Source: Pauljensenia sp. (GTDB lineage Bacteria > Actinomycetota > Actinomycetes > Actinomycetales > Actinomycetaceae). From it: 40,551 bases of DNA. Position numbers and translations under genes: made by a program. This document shows, piece after piece, positions 15,141 to 24,075 of the stretch. Location: NCBI GenBank assembly GCA_029983625.1, contig JASBZF010000004.1:1-40551 (forward strand). The letters run 5' to 3'. The first letter of the stretch is position 1; each line of letters starts with the position of its first letter. Below the pieces are notes generated by a model. That model worked only from the letters and a program-made list of their open reading frames with translations. It did no database searches and was not told where the DNA came from.

Positions 15141-16133
15141 ATGAGCCTTAAACACCTCATCTCAATTCGCGACCTGGAGTATCGTGAGGCACTGACACTG
15201 CTTGACACAGCAGAACAGATGGCCGCAACACAATCGCGGCGCGTGAAAAAGCTTCCGACACTTCACGGTCGGACCGTCGTGAATCTGTTCTTTGAAGATT
15301 CCACGCGCACACGTCTTTCCTTCGAAGCCGCAGCGAAACGTTTATCCGCAGATGTCATCAACTTCTCTGCGAAAGGTTCATCAGTATCGAAAGGGGAATC
15401 ACTCAAAGACACCGCCCTCACCCTGTGGGCAATGGGCGCAGATGCCGTGATCGTGCGCCACCCCTCCTCAGGTGCTGCGCATCGCCTCGCTCACGCTGGC
15501 TGGATGGACCTTCCGGTCCTCAATGCGGGAGACGGCACACACCAGCATCCCACACAAGCCCTTCTTGACGCGATGACCTTACGTCGTCATTTCCACCGGG
15601 ATCCACACGATCCCAAAGACACTCCGCCCGCACCTGGAACAGACCTGACAGGTGCGCATGTCGTGATTGTTGGCGACATCCTCCACTCACGAGTTGCCCG
15701 TTCAAATGTGGACTTACTGACCCTGCTTGGCGCTTCCGTTACTCTCGTCGCCCCGCCCACGCTCCTTCCCGTAGGAGTTGAAACCTGGAACTGCGCAGTC
15801 GAATACGACTTTGACCGCGCACTTGCACAAGGGCCCGATGCTGTGATGATGCTGCGCGTTCAACGTGAACGTATGAGCGCAAGCGGAGGAGGCTTCTTCC
15901 CTTCGCCCGGCGAATACCACAGAGCCTACGGTCTTGACCGTCAACGTTTTGACGCTCTTCAACCCGACACGCTCATCATGCACCCCGGTCCGATGAACCG
16001 AGGGCTTGAAATCAGCGCCGAAGCTGCTGACTCTTCTCAATCACTCGTCGTTGAACAGGTCGCCAACGGTGTTTCAGTCCGTATGGCTGCTCTTTATCTT
16101 CTCCTCGCCCCAAAAGGACACTCCCGTGACTGA
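15141..16133 (+). CDS. pyrB: Aspartate carbamoyltransferase catalytic subunit
   Basis: Condenses carbamoyl phosphate and aspartate to carbamoyl aspartate. I chose ATG at 15141, one base after the pyrR stop, with AAGGA 5 nt upstream, giving 330 aa starting MSLKHLISIRDL. Key motifs are FFEDSTRTRLSFE (carbamoyl phosphate binding), SSVSKGESLKDT, RHPSSGAAH, HQHPTQALLDAMT and MMLRVQRERM. No pyrI regulatory gene is present, as usual in this lineage. It overlaps pyrC by 8 nt. Confidence 0.96.
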   Translation: MSLKHLISIRDLEYREALTLLDTAEQMAATQSRRVKKLPTLHGRTVVNLFFEDSTRTRLSFEAAAKRLSADVINFSAKGSSVSKGESLKDTALTLWAMGADAVIVRHPSSGAAHRLAHAGWMDLPVLNAGDGTHQHPTQALLDAMTLRRHFHRDPHDPKDTPPAPGTDLTGAHVVIVGDILHSRVARSNVDLLTLLGASVTLVAPPTLLPVGVETWNCAVEYDFDRALAQGPDAVMMLRVQRERMSASGGGFFPSPGEYHRAYGLDRQRFDALQPDTLIMHPGPMNRGLEISAEAADSSQSLVVEQVANGVSVRMAALYLLLAPKGHSRD

Positions 16134-17445
16134 CTCCTCCCGATCCTGGTTTATCTCTTCAGTTGATATCTGCGGCGAAGGCTCTACTGACATCCTGATC
16201 CGCGATGGCCTGATCGTCGCCCTCGGAAAAGAAGCACGCGAGGGCGCACACGACACCCGGCGCATCAACGCCGATGGACTCATCGCTCTTCCCGGACTAG
16301 TAGATCTGCACACACACCTGCGTCAACCGGGCCAAGAGGACGCTGAAACCATCGAAACAGGCACACGCGCCGCAGCAATTGGTGGATACACAGCTGTTCA
16401 CGCGATGGCGAACACAACACCGGTCGCCGACACTGCTTCAGTTGTGGACCAAGTGTGGGAGCTGGGACGTGAAGCCGGATGGGTCGAAGTCCGTCCCGTC
16501 GGTGCCGTCACCCAAGGACTTGCGGGCACACACCTGTCATCAATGGGTGCGATGGCGAACGCACGTTCTCAGGTTCGAGTATTTTCCGACGACGGCAAAT
16601 GCGTGGACGACCCGGTTCTGATGCGGCGCGCCCTCGAATACGTCAAAGCCTTTGACGGCGTAGTCGCACAGCACTGTCAAGACCAGGGTCTTACCGAAGG
16701 TGCCCAAATGAACGAGTCCGCCCTATCGGGAGAACTTGGATTGAGGGGATGGCCTGCTGTCGCTGAAGAAGCAATCATCGCGCGAGACATTCTTTTAGCT
16801 CAACACGTGGGTTCCAGACTCCACGTCTGTCACCTGTCCACGGCGGGATCGGTAGACCTGATCCGATGGGGTAAAAGTATGGGAGTGAAGGTCACCGCTG
16901 AAGTAACCCCGCATCATCTGCTCCTGACCGAAGAATGTGCGCGAAGCTACGATCCGATTTATAAAGTGAATCCGCCTCTGCGTAGCGCCAAAGACGTCGA
17001 AGCACTACGCGAAGGACTTGCCGATGGGACCATCGACATCGTCGCTACCGACCACGCTCCTCATCCCCTCGAATCAAAAGACTGTGAATGGCAGTCAGGC
17101 GCTTTCGGTATGACCGGATTAGAGACCGCACTGCCTATCCTCATCGAAACAATGGTGAAAACAGGTCGGATGACCTGGAAGGATCTTGCTCGCGTATTCT
17201 CGACGACACCAGCGCGTATCGGCCGAGTTGCAAGCCAGGGGAGGGGCATTGTTGTTGGCGCGCCAGCGAACATTACCCTTGTGGATCCTGCAGTCCGAAG
17301 AAAAGTCGATCCTGCCGCTCAATGGACCCGTTCCACAAACACTCCCTATCGGGGGATGGAATTACCCGGACAAGTTCTTTACACCTTTCACAAGGGTGAT
17401 TCAACCGTGCGTGAAGGTAAACCCGTTGTTCAGGAGGAACGCTGA
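16126..17445 (+). CDS. pyrC: Dihydroorotase (class I)
   Basis: Cyclises carbamoyl aspartate to dihydroorotate. I chose GTG at 16126, with AAAGGA about 7 nt upstream; it gives 439 aa, a normal class I length, whereas an ATG at 16006 would lie inside pyrB. Metal and active-site motifs are DLHTHLRQPG, the conserved Asp in FSDDGKCVDD, AQHCQDQ, VCHLSTAGS and VATDHAPH. It is followed by carA with a TGATG overlap, and GGAGG at the end of pyrC serves carA. Confidence 0.95.
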   Translation: MTDSSRSWFISSVDICGEGSTDILIRDGLIVALGKEAREGAHDTRRINADGLIALPGLVDLHTHLRQPGQEDAETIETGTRAAAIGGYTAVHAMANTTPVADTASVVDQVWELGREAGWVEVRPVGAVTQGLAGTHLSSMGAMANARSQVRVFSDDGKCVDDPVLMRRALEYVKAFDGVVAQHCQDQGLTEGAQMNESALSGELGLRGWPAVAEEAIIARDILLAQHVGSRLHVCHLSTAGSVDLIRWGKSMGVKVTAEVTPHHLLLTEECARSYDPIYKVNPPLRSAKDVEALREGLADGTIDIVATDHAPHPLESKDCEWQSGAFGMTGLETALPILIETMVKTGRMTWKDLARVFSTTPARIGRVASQGRGIVVGAPANITLVDPAVRRKVDPAAQWTRSTNTPYRGMELPGQVLYTFHKGDSTVREGKPVVQEER

Positions 17446-18641
17446 TGCACAGCGAACTTGCCCTTCTTGTCCTCGAAGACGGCAGCGTATTCCCAGGTCG
17501 TGCCTGGGGTGCGCGAGGGAGGACCCTCGGTGAAATTGTCTTTTCCACCGCCATGACCGGCTACCAGGAAACCTTGACGGATCCGTCCTACCATCGCCAG
17601 ATCGTCGTAATGACCGCACCCCACATTGGTAATACCGGTGTGAATGACGAAGATCCAGAATCCAAGCAGATCTGGGTAGCGGGCTTTGCTGCCCGCGAAC
17701 CCGCCAGACGCGCCTCAAACTGGCGTTCACGACGCTCCCTTAATGACGAACTGATTGCGCAGGGAATCGTGGGAATCTGTGAACTCGACACACGTGCCGT
17801 GACGCGACATATCCGATCTGCAGGTGCAATGCGCGCCGGGATTTTCTCAGGTGACGCACTCCCAGCAGGTGCTGAGCACCTGAGTGAACAGGTGCGTGAA
17901 GCACTCGTGAGAATCGTTGTGGATCAACCCGCGATGTCAGGAGCCGCCCTCGCTCAGGAAGTATCGACACCAGCTTCTTACATTGTTGAAGCAGTAGGGC
18001 AACGACGGGCACGGATCCTAGCCGTTGACCTCGGCATCAAATCTCGTACTCCTGAACACTTTGCAGAACGTGGCATCGAAGTGGTGGTCGTCCCCAATAC
18101 GGTGACTTTCGCTGAGATTCTCGCCGCTAAGCCCGATGGTGTGTTCTTCTCGAACGGCCCTGGCGACCCCGCTTCCGCCGATCATGAAATCGAACTACTT
18201 CGCGCCGTCCTCGATGCCAAAATCCCCTACTTCGGAATCTGTTTCGGACATCAACTTTTTGGTAGAGCCCTCGGTTACGGAACCTACAAATTGGATTTCG
18301 GGCATCGAGGAGTCAACCAACCTGTCAAGGATCTCCAGACGGGCCGAGTGGAGATTACCGCTCACAATCACGGGTTCGCTGTAGATGCACCCATTGGCGA
18401 ACCTTCAATCGCCCCCTTTGATTCAGGACGATATGGCCGAGTCATGGTCAGTCACGTCGGACTCAATGACGGAGTTGTCGAAGGCTTATGCACCCTCGAT
18501 CTCCCCGCTTTCTCCGTTCAATATCATCCCGAAGCCGCCGCTGGTCCGCATGACGGCGAGCACCTCTTCGACCGTTTTTGCACCATGATCCTTGAGGGAA
18601 CCTCAACGGCAATCTTCGAGGAAGAAAGCGAGAATGTCTGA
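17445..18641 (+). CDS. carA: Carbamoyl phosphate synthase small (glutaminase) subunit
   Basis: Hydrolyses glutamine and passes ammonia to CarB. The 398-aa protein has the N-terminal CPSase domain (LEDGSVFPGRAWG, GEIVFSTAMTGYQE) and a C-terminal class I glutamine amidotransferase domain. The nucleophile is the Cys in YFGICFGHQLFG, and QYHPEAAAGPHD holds the catalytic His and Glu. AHNHGFAVD is also conserved. A strong ribosome binding site, CAGGAGG, precedes the ATG. It overlaps carB by one base. Confidence 0.97.
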   Translation: MHSELALLVLEDGSVFPGRAWGARGRTLGEIVFSTAMTGYQETLTDPSYHRQIVVMTAPHIGNTGVNDEDPESKQIWVAGFAAREPARRASNWRSRRSLNDELIAQGIVGICELDTRAVTRHIRSAGAMRAGIFSGDALPAGAEHLSEQVREALVRIVVDQPAMSGAALAQEVSTPASYIVEAVGQRRARILAVDLGIKSRTPEHFAERGIEVVVVPNTVTFAEILAAKPDGVFFSNGPGDPASADHEIELLRAVLDAKIPYFGICFGHQLFGRALGYGTYKLDFGHRGVNQPVKDLQTGRVEITAHNHGFAVDAPIGEPSIAPFDSGRYGRVMVSHVGLNDGVVEGLCTLDLPAFSVQYHPEAAAGPHDGEHLFDRFCTMILEGTSTAIFEEESENV

Positions 18642-21600
18642 TGCCTGCACGAAAGGATCTGCACTCCGTCCTCGTCATCGGTTCCGGTCCGATCATCATC
18701 GGGCAGGCATGTGAATTTGATTACTCGGGAACTCAGGCCTGTCGTGTCCTCAAAGAAGAAGGACTGCGGGTCATCCTCGTGAACTCAAACCCCGCAACGA
18801 TTATGACCGACCCGGACATGGCGGATGCGACCTACATCGAACCGATTACGCCCGAAGTATTGACGCGCATCATTGAAAAAGAGCGTCCCGACGCGCTCCT
18901 CCCGACACTCGGTGGGCAAACTGCACTCAATGCGGCGATCGCTTTGGAAGAGCAAGGCGTTCTTCGCGATTACGGCGTTGAACTCATCGGAGCTTCAATT
19001 GAGGCGATCCGAGCCGGAGAGGACCGCGAAGAGTTTAAACGCATCGTCGAAGAATGCGGAGCTGAAGTTGCCCGATCGATGATTGCGCACAGCCTGGAAG
19101 AATGTCACGCAGCCGCAGAAGAACTCGGATACCCCCTGGTTGTCCGGCCTTCCTTCACGATGGGTGGCCTGGGTTCTGGTTTCGCCTATACCCCCGCAGA
19201 TCTTGATCGTATCGCCGGACAGGGACTTGCGGCTTCGATCAGCACTGAAGTGCTCCTCGAAGAGTCGATTCTCGGCTGGAAAGAATATGAGCTTGAACTT
19301 ATGCGCGACACGGCAGACAACGTGGTCGTTGTCTGCTCGATTGAAAACATTGACCCCGTTGGAGTACACACGGGCGACTCAATTACCGTGGCACCGGCAC
19401 TTACGCTCACAGATCGCGAACTTCAACGTCTGCGCGATATCGGCATCGCGGTCATCCGCGCCGTCGGTGTCGATACGGGTGGCTGCAACATCCAATTCGC
19501 AGTCGAACCTGACACGGGCAGGGTTGTTGTCATTGAAATGAATCCGCGCGTGTCGCGTTCCTCCGCCCTCGCTTCAAAAGCAACCGGTTTCCCGATTGCA
19601 AAAATTGCCGCCAAACTCGCCACCGGCTACACCCTGGACGAAATTCCAAACGACATCACGGGGTCCACACCCGCTTCTTTTGAACCAACGCTTGACTACG
19701 TGGTTGTCAAAGTTCCGCGCTTCACCTTTGAGAAGTTCCCCCAAGCTGACCCGACCCTCACGACCTCGATGAAGGCCGTGGGCGAAGCGATGGCGATCGG
19801 CCGTAACTTCACTGAAGCACTCCAAAAAGCCCTGCGTTCCATCGACAAGGGAGGTGTCCAATTCGATTGGTCACTCCCTGTGCCCACCGAGCAAGAGACG
19901 CGCGCCCTCGTCGCCGCTGCTGCTACACCGACAGAAGGTCGACTCGGGCAAGTACAGCGCGCAATTCGTGGTGGGGCAAGCATCGAAGAACTCTTCGAAG
20001 CTACGGGTATTGACCCGTGGTTTCTCGATCAGATCCTTCTCCTCAACGAGGTAGCGGATCGGATCATCAAAGCGCCCGCCTTGACGCGCAGCGTTCTGGA
20101 AGAGGCGAAGCGCCACGGTTTTTCTGATCGTCAGATCGCACTGATGCGTGGCCTCACTGAGACGACGGTGCGTGAGATTCGCGGTGCCTTCTCAATCCGT
20201 CCGGTCTACAAAACGGTGGATACCTGTTCGGCTGAGTTCGCAGCGCAAACGCCCTACCATTACTCAAGTTACGATACGGAAAACGAGGTCACTCCTCGTG
20301 AGCGTGAAGCCGTCATCATCCTTGGAGCGGGGCCGAATCGTATCGGCCAGGGCATCGAGTTTGACTATTCATGCGTTCATGCGGCAATGGCTCTGCGGGA
20401 TCGTTATGAAACGGTCATGATTAATTGCAACCCGGAAACGGTCTCCACCGACTACGACATTTCCGACCGTCTCTATTGTGAACCCCTCACGGTTGAGGAT
20501 GTCCTTGAAGTGTATCGAGCCGAGTGTGAAGCTGGCCCGGTCAAAGGGATGCTTGTTCAGCTGGGCGGACAGACACCTCTATCGCTTGCAAAGGAACTCG
20601 CTGAAGCGGGAGTACCGATCCTGGGGACTTCCTCTGACTCCATTGACTTGGCGGAGGATCGTGAAGAGTTTGCTCAGCTCCTCGTTCAGGCGGGCTGCCC
20701 TTCACCTGCTCATGGGCTTGCCCACACTCCCTCTCAGGTTCACGTGGTCGCTGAACATGTGGGATACCCGGTTCTGATCCGACCGAGTTTTGTTCTCGGT
20801 GGTCGAGGGATGGAGATCGTTAATGATTCTGCAGCTTTGGATGCGTACCTGAAGCGCGAGGACCTGGACCTTCTTTTTGAACGCGGGCCTTTACTGATTG
20901 ATCGTTTCCTCGATCAGGCGATCGAAATTGATGTTGATGCGCTCTTTGACGGTGAAGAACTTTTTATGGGCGCCATCATGGAGCACATCGAAGAAGCTGG
21001 GATCCACTCGGGCGATTCAGCGTGTGTTCTTCCGCCGATGACGCTTTCTGCTCGCGAATTGGCGAGGATTACGGCTTCAACGGAAGCGATTGCCCGAGGT
21101 GTCGGTGTGCGTGGCCTCATCAATATTCAGTTTGCTCTGCTCTCTGACACTCTTTACGTGATCGAGGCGAATCCGCGCGCTTCACGTACCGTACCTTTTG
21201 CTTCAAAAGCAAGCGGAGTGCCTCTAGCAAAGGCTGCTGCGCTTATCCAAGTGGGGGACAAGATCGCCGATCTGCGTTCTCGTGGAATCCTGCCGAAGAC
21301 GGATGCGCGAGTCATTTTCGATCATTCTTCAATCGCAGTGAAGGAAGCTGTTTTACCTTTTGGGCGTTTCCGTCGCGCTGACGGTGGGATGATCGACACG
21401 ATTCTTGGGCCGGAAATGCGTTCCACGGGTGAGGTCATGGGCATCGACCGTGACTTCCCGACGGCCTTCGCGAAGTCGCAGTCCGCTGCTTTCGGAGAAC
21501 TGCCTACCGCAGGGACCGTTTTCATCTCGATTGCTGATACGGATAAGAGGGCCATTGTTTTCCCAGCTGCTCGTATGCGTGAGCTTGGTTTTGCCATCCT

Positions 21601-21940
21601 GGCAACGGCGGGAACCGCTTCTGTTCTGAAACGTAACGGTATTGAGGCGCAGGTCGTGCGCAAATCTTCCCAGGGGCGCGGGCCGAAAGGTGAGCCAACA
21701 GTTGTTGATCTTATTGCCGAGGGCGCAATCGACATCGTTGTGAACACGCCGCAAACCAGCGAGAACCGACACGATGGCTTCCAGATCCGCCAAGCAGCAA
21801 CCTCCAATAACAAGACAATCATCACGACCTTGCAGGCGTTTAATGCTGCGGTGCAAGCGATCGAAGTGAGGACACGTGGTGCGTATCGTGTCCGTTCCCT
21901 CCAAGAGTGGAACGCGGAACGAAAGGCGGCAGGACAGTGA
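18641..21940 (+). CDS. carB: Carbamoyl phosphate synthase large subunit
   Basis: Makes carbamoyl phosphate from bicarbonate, ammonia and two ATP, feeding both pyrimidine and arginine synthesis. The 1099-aa protein has the two homologous ATP-grasp halves. The first half has VLVIGSGPIIIGQACEFDYSG and VRPSFTMGGLGSGFAY. The second has VIILGAGPNRIGQGIEFDYS and IRPSFVLGGRGMEIV. A C-terminal MGS-like allosteric domain begins near residue 960 (TVFISIADTDKRA). Length is typical. Both starts and stops fit the one-base overlaps with carA and pyrF. Confidence 0.98.
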   Translation: MPARKDLHSVLVIGSGPIIIGQACEFDYSGTQACRVLKEEGLRVILVNSNPATIMTDPDMADATYIEPITPEVLTRIIEKERPDALLPTLGGQTALNAAIALEEQGVLRDYGVELIGASIEAIRAGEDREEFKRIVEECGAEVARSMIAHSLEECHAAAEELGYPLVVRPSFTMGGLGSGFAYTPADLDRIAGQGLAASISTEVLLEESILGWKEYELELMRDTADNVVVVCSIENIDPVGVHTGDSITVAPALTLTDRELQRLRDIGIAVIRAVGVDTGGCNIQFAVEPDTGRVVVIEMNPRVSRSSALASKATGFPIAKIAAKLATGYTLDEIPNDITGSTPASFEPTLDYVVVKVPRFTFEKFPQADPTLTTSMKAVGEAMAIGRNFTEALQKALRSIDKGGVQFDWSLPVPTEQETRALVAAAATPTEGRLGQVQRAIRGGASIEELFEATGIDPWFLDQILLLNEVADRIIKAPALTRSVLEEAKRHGFSDRQIALMRGLTETTVREIRGAFSIRPVYKTVDTCSAEFAAQTPYHYSSYDTENEVTPREREAVIILGAGPNRIGQGIEFDYSCVHAAMALRDRYETVMINCNPETVSTDYDISDRLYCEPLTVEDVLEVYRAECEAGPVKGMLVQLGGQTPLSLAKELAEAGVPILGTSSDSIDLAEDREEFAQLLVQAGCPSPAHGLAHTPSQVHVVAEHVGYPVLIRPSFVLGGRGMEIVNDSAALDAYLKREDLDLLFERGPLLIDRFLDQAIEIDVDALFDGEELFMGAIMEHIEEAGIHSGDSACVLPPMTLSARELARITASTEAIARGVGVRGLINIQFALLSDTLYVIEANPRASRTVPFASKASGVPLAKAAALIQVGDKIADLRSRGILPKTDARVIFDHSSIAVKEAVLPFGRFRRADGGMIDTILGPEMRSTGEVMGIDRDFPTAFAKSQSAAFGELPTAGTVFISIADTDKRAIVFPAARMRELGFAILATAGTASVLKRNGIEAQVVRKSSQGRGPKGEPTVVDLIAEGAIDIVVNTPQTSENRHDGFQIRQAATSNNKTIITTLQAFNAAVQAIEVRTRGAYRVRSLQEWNAERKAAGQ

Positions 21941-22785
21941 GCTCGCGTTCCTTTGGTGATCGTCTGAGCGAGGCTATGTTCCACCACGGCAGACTTGCCG
22001 TCGGGATCGATCCTCACCCCAATTTATTAGCGCAGTGGGGACTTTCGGAAGATCCTGCGGGGCTACGCCGTTTTGCTCTCGGTGTTGTCGAAGCGCTCGG
22101 CGGGCGGGTCGCAGCTTTCAAACCTCAGGTCGCTTTTTTTGAGCGCTTCGGCTCTGCGGGGATCGCAGTTCTTGAAGAGACGATCGATGCGTGCGCACAA
22201 GCGCAGTCTTTGTGCATTGTTGACGCTAAACGCGGTGATATCGGTTCGACGATGCGCGGCTATGCGGAAGCTTTTCTTGCCGAGGGGTCACCTTTGGCCG
22301 GTGATGCGGTGACCTTATCGCCCTATCTGGGGGTTGCAGCGCTGATGCCCGCACTGGAACTCGCCGCCCAGACGGGGCGTGGTGTTTTCGTTCTTGCACT
22401 CACATCGAACCGCGAAGGCATGGTGATTCAACATGCGCGTTCCTCGCCAGGAACGTGTGTGGCCGCGAGTGTCGTATCGGAACTTGCAACATTCAATCGC
22501 AATGTTCCGCATGAGCATTTCGGTCCGGCAGGAGTCGTCATCGGAGCTACGGTCGGTGACGCTGTGCGTGATCTGGGTATTGATCTTCAGGCTTTGGAGG
22601 GTGTGATTTTAGCGCCGGGAGTAGGTGCTCAAGGTGCGGGCCCCGCAGAGCTTGACGCAGTTTTTGCTTCGGTGAGATACGCCGTTCTTGCATCATCGTC
22701 GAGGGCGATTCTTTCTGCTGGGCCGGATCCAGAAGGACTCAGACGAGCCTATGACGCGGCTGTACAGGGGTTCATTGAAAAGTGA
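21937..22785 (+). CDS. pyrF: Orotidine 5'-phosphate decarboxylase
   Basis: Decarboxylates OMP to UMP, the last step of the pathway. I chose GTG at 21937, which overlaps the carB stop and gives 282 aa, the length of the longer bacterial type 2 enzymes common in actinobacteria. VGIDPHPNLLAQWGL, AAFKPQVAFFERFG and VDAKRGDIGSTMRGYA (catalytic Lys-Asp) are present, and LAPGVGAQGAG near the end binds phosphate. No pyrD or pyrE is in the window. Confidence 0.95.
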   Translation: MSSRSFGDRLSEAMFHHGRLAVGIDPHPNLLAQWGLSEDPAGLRRFALGVVEALGGRVAAFKPQVAFFERFGSAGIAVLEETIDACAQAQSLCIVDAKRGDIGSTMRGYAEAFLAEGSPLAGDAVTLSPYLGVAALMPALELAAQTGRGVFVLALTSNREGMVIQHARSSPGTCVAASVVSELATFNRNVPHEHFGPAGVVIGATVGDAVRDLGIDLQALEGVILAPGVGAQGAGPAELDAVFASVRYAVLASSSRAILSAGPDPEGLRRAYDAAVQGFIEK

Positions 22786-22864
22786 ATTGTTGCCTACCTC
22801 TAGCCGAGATGTGATCTTGGCGATAGGGTGGACACGCAATACCCGATGCAAGGAGTGTGCGGCA

Positions 22865-23176
22865 ATGGCGCTACCTCAATTGACCCCACAGCAACGTACT
22901 GAAGCGCTTGAAAAGGCAACGCTCGCGCGGCGACGCCGCGCGGAGATCAAGACGAAGTTGAAGAACAAGGAGATGACGCTCTCTGAAGTTTTGAACTTGG
23001 CCGAATCGGATGAGGCGATAGCAAAGATGCGGGTTCTTGCTCTTCTTGAGTCTTTGCCGCGTGTGGGGAGCACAACCGCAGCAAAACTCCTCGACGAGTG
23101 CGGAATTGCTCATACTCGTCGTCTTCGCGGACTGGGACATATCCAGACTCAAGCCCTGATCGAACGATTCGGCTGA
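22865..23176 (+). CDS. mihF: Actinobacterial integration host factor (mIHF)
   Basis: A nucleoid-associated DNA-binding protein. I chose ATG at 22865, with AAGGAG 9 nt upstream, giving 103 aa starting MALPQLTPQQRTEALEKA. The long N-terminal helix is followed by RRRRAEIKTKLK, then the compact helix-turn-helix domain with LLESLPRVGSTTAAKLLDECGIAHTRRLRGLG, matching the family. It sits between pyrF and gmk, the same position as in mycobacteria and streptomycetes. An earlier in-frame start would run back into pyrF. Confidence 0.94.
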   Translation: MALPQLTPQQRTEALEKATLARRRRAEIKTKLKNKEMTLSEVLNLAESDEAIAKMRVLALLESLPRVGSTTAAKLLDECGIAHTRRLRGLGHIQTQALIERFG

Positions 23177-23203
23177 TCGAAGGTGCGATGGCAGACTTGA
23201 GGC

Positions 23204-23761
23204 ATGACATCCTCTCGTCTTAGCGTTCTCGCGGGGCCGACAGCCGTAGGTAAAGGGACCGTTGTTCAGGCGCTCCGCGCGCGTCATCCCGAGCTTCTTG
23301 TTTCAGTGTCTGCGACGACGCGAGCGCCCAGACCCGGCGAGCGTGATGGCGTCCACTACCGTTTTCTCAGCGATGAGGAATTCGATGCGCTGATCGCTTC
23401 CGATGGGATGCTCGAATGGGCGCTTGTTCACGGTCAACACCGCTACGGAACGCCTCGCGGTCCTGTCGAAGAGGCTCTGGCACGCGGGGAGCATGTGCTC
23501 CTCGAAATTGATCTTGATGGTGCTCGCCAGGTGCGAGCAAGTATGCCTGAAGCACAGTTCATTTTCCTTGCGCCACCAAGCTGGGACGTCCTCGTTGCCC
23601 GACTTGCGGGTAGGGGAACCGAGGGCGAGGAAGAACCGCGACGGCGACTGGCCACTGCTAAAATTCAACTCCCAGCCCAAACGGAATTCGACACGACTGT
23701 GATCAATGACGACCTCGATCGCGCTGTTTCGCAACTGGCTCATGTCATGGGCCTGGAGTAA
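23204..23761 (+). CDS. gmk: Guanylate kinase
   Basis: Phosphorylates GMP to GDP. The 185 aa have the P-loop AGPTAVGKGTVV, the GMP-binding SVSATTRAPRPGERDGVHYRF, and VLLEIDLDGARQV. Ser/Tyr residues binding GMP are intact. GAGG lies only 1 nt before the ATG, too close for normal pairing. CAGACT 6 nt upstream could be a weak -10 in leaderless geometry. No alternative start fits the family N-terminus. Confidence 0.95.
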   Translation: MTSSRLSVLAGPTAVGKGTVVQALRARHPELLVSVSATTRAPRPGERDGVHYRFLSDEEFDALIASDGMLEWALVHGQHRYGTPRGPVEEALARGEHVLLEIDLDGARQVRASMPEAQFIFLAPPSWDVLVARLAGRGTEGEEEPRRRLATAKIQLPAQTEFDTTVINDDLDRAVSQLAHVMGLE

Positions 23762-23764
23762 ACT
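23759..23764 (+). promoter_or_regulatory. Candidate -10 box for rpoZ
   Basis: TAAACT at the very end of gmk would place a start near 23772 and give a short leader of about 34 nt with the strong AGGAGGAG ribosome binding site of rpoZ. The -35 is not convincing. Confidence 0.4.
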
Positions 23765-23805
23765 GGGCAATCGTGGCCAAAGGCCGAGAAAATCAGGAGG
23801 AGTCA

Positions 23806-24072
23806 ATGTCTGGAATTGTCGCGCAGCCCGAAGGCATCACGTCCCCACCAATTGACGATCTCCTCGAACATGTTGATTCGAAGTACGCGCTCGTCATTTT
23901 TGCGGCTCGTCGTGCCCGGCAGATCAACTCATACAATCTCCAACTTGAGCAGAACATGATTCAGCATGTGGGGCCGGTTGTTGAGACCGAACCCGATGAG
24001 AAGCCGCTGGCCATCGCTCTTCGTGAGATCAACGAGGGTCTGCTCACGCTCGAAACCTCAGCGAAGGCATAG
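23806..24072 (+). CDS. rpoZ: RNA polymerase omega subunit
   Basis: Omega helps assemble RNA polymerase by clamping beta prime. I chose ATG at 23806 because AGGAGGAG lies immediately upstream; a GTG at 23773 would add 11 residues with no family support. The 88-aa protein has IDDLLEHVDSKYALVIFAARRARQINSYN, the core omega signature, and KPLAIALREINEGLL. It lies between gmk and coaBC, as is usual. Confidence 0.95.
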   Translation: MSGIVAQPEGITSPPIDDLLEHVDSKYALVIFAARRARQINSYNLQLEQNMIQHVGPVVETEPDEKPLAIALREINEGLLTLETSAKA

Positions 24073-24075
24073 GAC